Below are positions 13,492 through 15,594 of a stretch of DNA of 15,594 nucleotides, one piece after another; positions within the stretch are counted from its first letter, which is position 1, and each line of letters opens with the position of its first letter. The position numbers and the translations under genes were made by a program. Under the pieces are notes generated by a model, which searched no databases, was not told the DNA's origin, and saw nothing but the letters and a program-made list of their open reading frames with translations. Source of the stretch: CAZTPJ01 sp964614515 (GTDB taxonomy: Bacteria; Planctomycetota; Phycisphaerae; Phycisphaerales; UBA1924); contig CAZTPJ010000081.1 in the NCBI GenBank assembly GCA_964614515.1, forward strand, positions 1-15,594, written 5' to 3'.

Positions 13492-13521
13492 AGGGCCAGT
13501 CGGCTCTCACCGACCGGCCCT
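13492..13521 (-). terminator. Terminator of the 82-aa gene
   Basis: The arms 13492-13503 (AGGGCCAGTCGG) and 13510-13521 pair over 12 bp with a single A/C position that becomes a G-U wobble on the minus-strand transcript. CTTCTTTCT follows on the minus strand, 6 bp after the gene's stop codon. Confidence 0.65.
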
Positions 13522-13527
13522 GGTCGC

Positions 13528-13776
13528 TCACGCCTCGGCGGCTGCGGGCTCCTGAGGATGCTCGTACAGCCACGTGTGGGCGAGGTCGAGCACCTTCGCG
13601 ACAAGCGGGATGTCGTCGCGAGAGAAGCTGTCGGAAGTCTTCCAGGCGTCGCCGTCCTTGTAGAGCCGGGACACGGTGACGTTGTGCCGGATGCCGGACT
13701 TCGTCTCGTTGGCCCACACGGCGGCCTTCACGCGGCCGAGACGGATTTCGTGGACTGGTTTGTTCTTCTGCGTCAT
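13528..13776 (-). CDS. Small conserved-looking protein, 82 aa
   Basis: The protein reads KPVHEIRLGRVKAAVW, then HNVTVSRLYKDGDAWKTSDSF and a C-terminal helix DDIPLVAKVLDLAHTWLYE. The strand-strand-strand-helix arrangement with YKDGDxWKxxxxF is reminiscent of PC4/YdbC-like single-stranded DNA-binding folds, but I cannot confirm this. I recall similar proteins near ArdC and partition genes in planctomycete-like elements; function unknown. The start at 13776 has AGGAG 7 nt upstream, and the longer in-frame form from 13974 has none. It has its own terminator and a leader hairpin, so it is likely a single-gene unit. Confidence 0.8.
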   Translation of the reverse strand: MTQKNKPVHEIRLGRVKAAVWANETKSGIRHNVTVSRLYKDGDAWKTSDSFSRDDIPLVAKVLDLAHTWLYEHPQEPAAAEA

Positions 13777-14281
13777 GGTGTTTCTCCTGTTTTCTCGGGG
13801 TGCCCCATGCACCCGCAAGAGGTCGTGCATGGGCAGCACGAGCGGAGAAACGAAGCCCCGAAGGGGCGTGGCGTCGGGCGGTCGGCCCAAGGGCGAGGCG
13901 AGTGACGGGCGAAGCCCGGCGTGAGGCTCGCGGCCGGCAACCAGAGCAAGCCGCGAGCGGGCGTGCTGACGCAAGAGGAACAGACCGGCGAATCCGGAGG
14001 CCGGGTGGTCCGCGTGGGCGAAAGCCGAAGTGCTGGACCGGCTGCCGTCGTATTCGGCTCAGGGAGCGGCGTGGCGGAGCCGAGTGACCTGTTCACGCGG
14101 CCCGTGCGTGTCGCGGGGCGGAGCGAGCCTTCGTGGCTTCAATGCTCGAAGCGAGCGGCAGAGGCACGTGTGCGAGTGCCGGATGGTGCGGGGCGGGCTG
14201 GAGCGGTTGTCGGGCAGTCACGCGGCGTGCATCACGCCGACGGCTGACACCGGTGGGCCGTCTACCCGAAACCCGGAACGA
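13777..14281. other. Gene-free, hairpin-rich stretch upstream of the 82-aa gene
   Basis: No credible coding frame. A hairpin of TGCCcCATGCAC (13801-13812) with GTGCATGGGCA (13825-13835) lies just upstream of the 82-aa gene's ribosome binding site. Small GAA/GAAA-looped hairpins follow, such as GCCCC-GAA-GGGGC near 13855-13868 and GGGC-GAA-GCCC near 13907-13917, plus a segment (13897-13953) related to one before ArdC. No iteron array or repeated parS-like site is obvious. Confidence 0.4.
13801..13835 (-). promoter_or_regulatory. Leader hairpin of the 82-aa gene
   Basis: A stem of 11 pairs with one bulged C and a 12-nt loop lies about 13 nt before the AGGAG of the 82-aa gene. It could modulate translation or stabilise the mRNA. 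Confidence 0.4.
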
Positions 14282-14303
14282 GTGTGCCGTCATACCGGCA
14301 CAC
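14282..14303 (-). terminator. Hairpin after the partition operon
   Basis: GTGTGCCG (14282-14289) and CGGCACAC (14296-14303) form a perfect 8-bp stem with a 6-nt loop, 6 bp after the stop of the 194-aa gene on the minus strand. TCGTTCC follows, so the T-tract is poor. Confidence 0.5.
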
Positions 14304-14309
14304 GGAGGA

Positions 14310-14894
14310 CTACCCGTTCTGGACGACGTGGTAGTCCCGAACCGCCTTCTGGAAGGCGTTCTTCAGGGCGATGGGCAACGCGGCGGCGGTGGGCGTTCCC
14401 CAGCGGCCGCGTGGCTGAACCCGTGAGAGGTCCAGGTGCTCGCGGGCCTCGAAGAGGGCGAGCACCAGTCCATGGAAGACCTCGGAGGCCTTGAGGTCCT
14501 TCTGGACGCTGTAGGTCTGGCAGAAGTCGAGAAGCTGCTCGACCATGGCGAGCGTCTCGGGGTTCATGTTGACCTGCTTGCGGGGAACGCTGACCGCCTG
14601 GCGGGGCTTGGGCTTTGGAACGGGCTGACGTACCTGGGGCGACGGGCGTGGCTCGGGTGAGCGTGCCGACGTGGGGATGGGCTCGGTGGCTTGGCTCCCC
14701 CCCACTGCTGCCGGGGCCGGCGTCGCCGGTCGCGGGTCGGGCAGAACCTGTAGCGGAGGCTTGGCGGGCTTGGCCGGTGCGGGAGCCGTCTCCTCGTCGA
14801 GGTAGTCGCCGAGCTCGACGGGCCGCTCGGTGATGGCGGCCTGGCTGATGTCGAGCTTGAAGGTGTCGGGAAGGCCGCGACGTTGGTTAGCCAT
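14310..14894 (-). CDS. Putative DNA-binding partner of ParA, 194 aa
   Basis: The gene directly follows parA, overlapping it by 8 bp, the usual place for the centromere-binding protein. The N-terminus (about 1-35) is followed by a long Pro/Ala/Lys-rich, probably unstructured linker (about 36-105). The C-terminal domain starts PRKQVNMNPETLAMVEQLLD and continues with KASEVFHGLVLALFEARE; the basic strand followed by two helices resembles a ribbon-helix-helix. It is not a canonical ParB (no ParB nuclease/HTH motifs seen). GGAGG lies 7 nt before the ATG. Partner role is from context; direct evidence for DNA binding is weak. Confidence 0.78.
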   Translation of the reverse strand: MANQRRGLPDTFKLDISQAAITERPVELGDYLDEETAPAPAKPAKPPLQVLPDPRPATPAPAAVGGSQATEPIPTSARSPEPRPSPQVRQPVPKPKPRQAVSVPRKQVNMNPETLAMVEQLLDFCQTYSVQKDLKASEVFHGLVLALFEAREHLDLSRVQPRGRWGTPTAAALPIALKNAFQKAVRDYHVVQNG

Positions 14895-15594
14895 TGGCCA
14901 CCTCCACCGCTGCGGCCGGCTTCATCTCGACGGACGAGTGGCCGGTCTTCTCGATGACACGCTCGATGACCTCTCGTGTGACGGCCTCGTACTGCTGGGA
15001 GGCCGATTCGGTCGGTGCGTGCTCGAAGATGGTGAGGCCGTAGACCGTGGCCTCGCGGTGCTTGACGCTGCGGCCGATGGTCGTGGTGAAGAGGAGCTCT
15101 TCGCTGAACATCTTGCCGAGCATGGTCTGGATGTCGCGGTCGAGCTTCGCCCGCTGGTCGAAGTTCCCGATGAGCACGCCGAGTAGGTTGAGCCTCGGGT
15201 TGTAGCGTTTCTGAACCTTCTCGACGGTCTTGGTGAGGGTCTCCAGGCCCTTGAGGTCGTAGCCGGAGGGGAAGACGGGGATGAGGTACCAGTCCGCGGC
15301 GATGAGGGCCGTGGTCATGGCGAAGCCGAGCTCGGGCGGCGTGTCGATGAGGACGAAGTCCCGCTTGCCCTGGAGCGAGGCGATGGAGTTCTTGAGCCGG
15401 ACGCGGTGCTCGTTCCGGAGGTCGTCGGCGTCGAGGTCGCTCGACCCCTCCCCCACTATCCTGGCCTGGACTTCGGCTTCGAGCCGCGGCTGGACGGCGG
15501 AGAGGCCGCGATGGCCTGGGACGATGGCGAGGTTGCCGTTGAAGCGGCCGGGGAGCTCGACCTGAACGTCGATGGCCCCCTTCTTGGCGAGGTA
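14887..15594 (-). CDS. parA: ParA-family partition ATPase, C-terminal part (runs off right edge)
   Basis: The minus frame is open from the right edge to the stop at 14887. ParA ATPases position plasmids over the nucleoid. The Walker A' motif is FVLIDTPPELGFAMTTALIAAD, followed by VFPSGYDLKGLETLTKTVEKV and LLGVLIGNFDQRAKLDRDIQ, typical of the ParA/MinD/Soj C-terminal half. The Walker A (KGGxGKT) lies beyond the window and cannot be checked. The LFTTTIGRSVKHREATVYGLTIFEHAPTESASQQYEAV block fits the end of ParA proteins. It overlaps its partner gene by 8 bp. Confidence 0.9.
   Translation of the reverse strand, partial: YLAKKGAIDVQVELPGRFNGNLAIVPGHRGLSAVQPRLEAEVQARIVGEGSSDLDADDLRNEHRVRLKNSIASLQGKRDFVLIDTPPELGFAMTTALIAADWYLIPVFPSGYDLKGLETLTKTVEKVQKRYNPRLNLLGVLIGNFDQRAKLDRDIQTMLGKMFSEELLFTTTIGRSVKHREATVYGLTIFEHAPTESASQQYEAVTREVIERVIEKTGHSSVEMKPAAAVEVANG

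Noticed and set aside
13921..14247. Plus-strand open frame of 108 codons in the gene-free stretch
   Set aside because: No ribosome binding site, no recognisable domain, low-complexity composition; likely an effect of high GC.
1..15594. CRISPR arrays, tRNA/rRNA genes or insertion sequences
   Set aside because: No regularly spaced repeats, tRNA-like cloverleaf, transposase frame or paired terminal repeats were seen on reading both strands.

Overview
This window looks like part of the backbone of a GC-rich mobile element, either a conjugative or mobilizable plasmid or an integrative conjugative element. Evidence is a partial tyrosine recombinase at the left edge, an XRE-ImmA type regulator, a MOBF (TrwC-type) relaxase divergent from a VirD4-type coupling ATPase, an ArdC-like antirestriction protein, and a ParA plus small DNA-binding partner pair running off the right edge. 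No ribosomal, tRNA or housekeeping genes are visible. The style of the coupling ATPase, ArdC and 82-residue proteins reminds me of Planctomycetota elements, but this is an impression from memory and not a firm assignment.

Layout. 1-349 (-): N-terminus of a tyrosine recombinase. 381-408: an 11-6-11 perfect dyad with the geometry of a Xer/dif core site, 31 bp from the recombinase start. 446-2748 (-): a tightly coupled operon (two 4-bp ATGA overlaps) encoding XRE-ImmA regulator, a 173-aa protein with an internal domain duplication, a 63-aa YjzC-like protein and a 147-aa zinc-ribbon protein, with a sigma70-like promoter overlapped by an operator-like dyad. 2953-7635 (-): coupling ATPase, membrane protein, ankyrin lipoprotein. 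7636-7744: divergent intergenic region holding a probable oriT (11-bp hairpin followed by a sequence close to the R388 nic). 7745-10772 (+): MOBF relaxase and a small 121-aa protein. 10781-11954 (-): HExxH zincin-like protein and a 119-aa partner. 11998-12270 (+): 90-aa unknown. 12310-13131 (-): ArdC. 13528-13776 (-): 82-aa protein. 14310-15594 (-): partition pair. Two long gene-free stretches (13132-13527 and 13777-14309) precede ArdC and the 82-aa gene and share hairpin-rich, partly similar sequence.

How it may work together: the relaxase would nick at the intergenic oriT and pass the strand to the coupling ATPase, which lacks its own membrane helices and sits in an operon with a separate membrane protein. 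ArdC would protect incoming DNA, ParA/partner would keep the element, the recombinase with its dif-like site would resolve multimers or integrate, and XRE-ImmA would control its own operon. No mating-pair (VirB-type) genes are in the window. The most unusual point is that the relaxase keeps an intact nicking domain, but its helicase half has lost the recognisable ATPase motifs while retaining the surrounding fold sequence.
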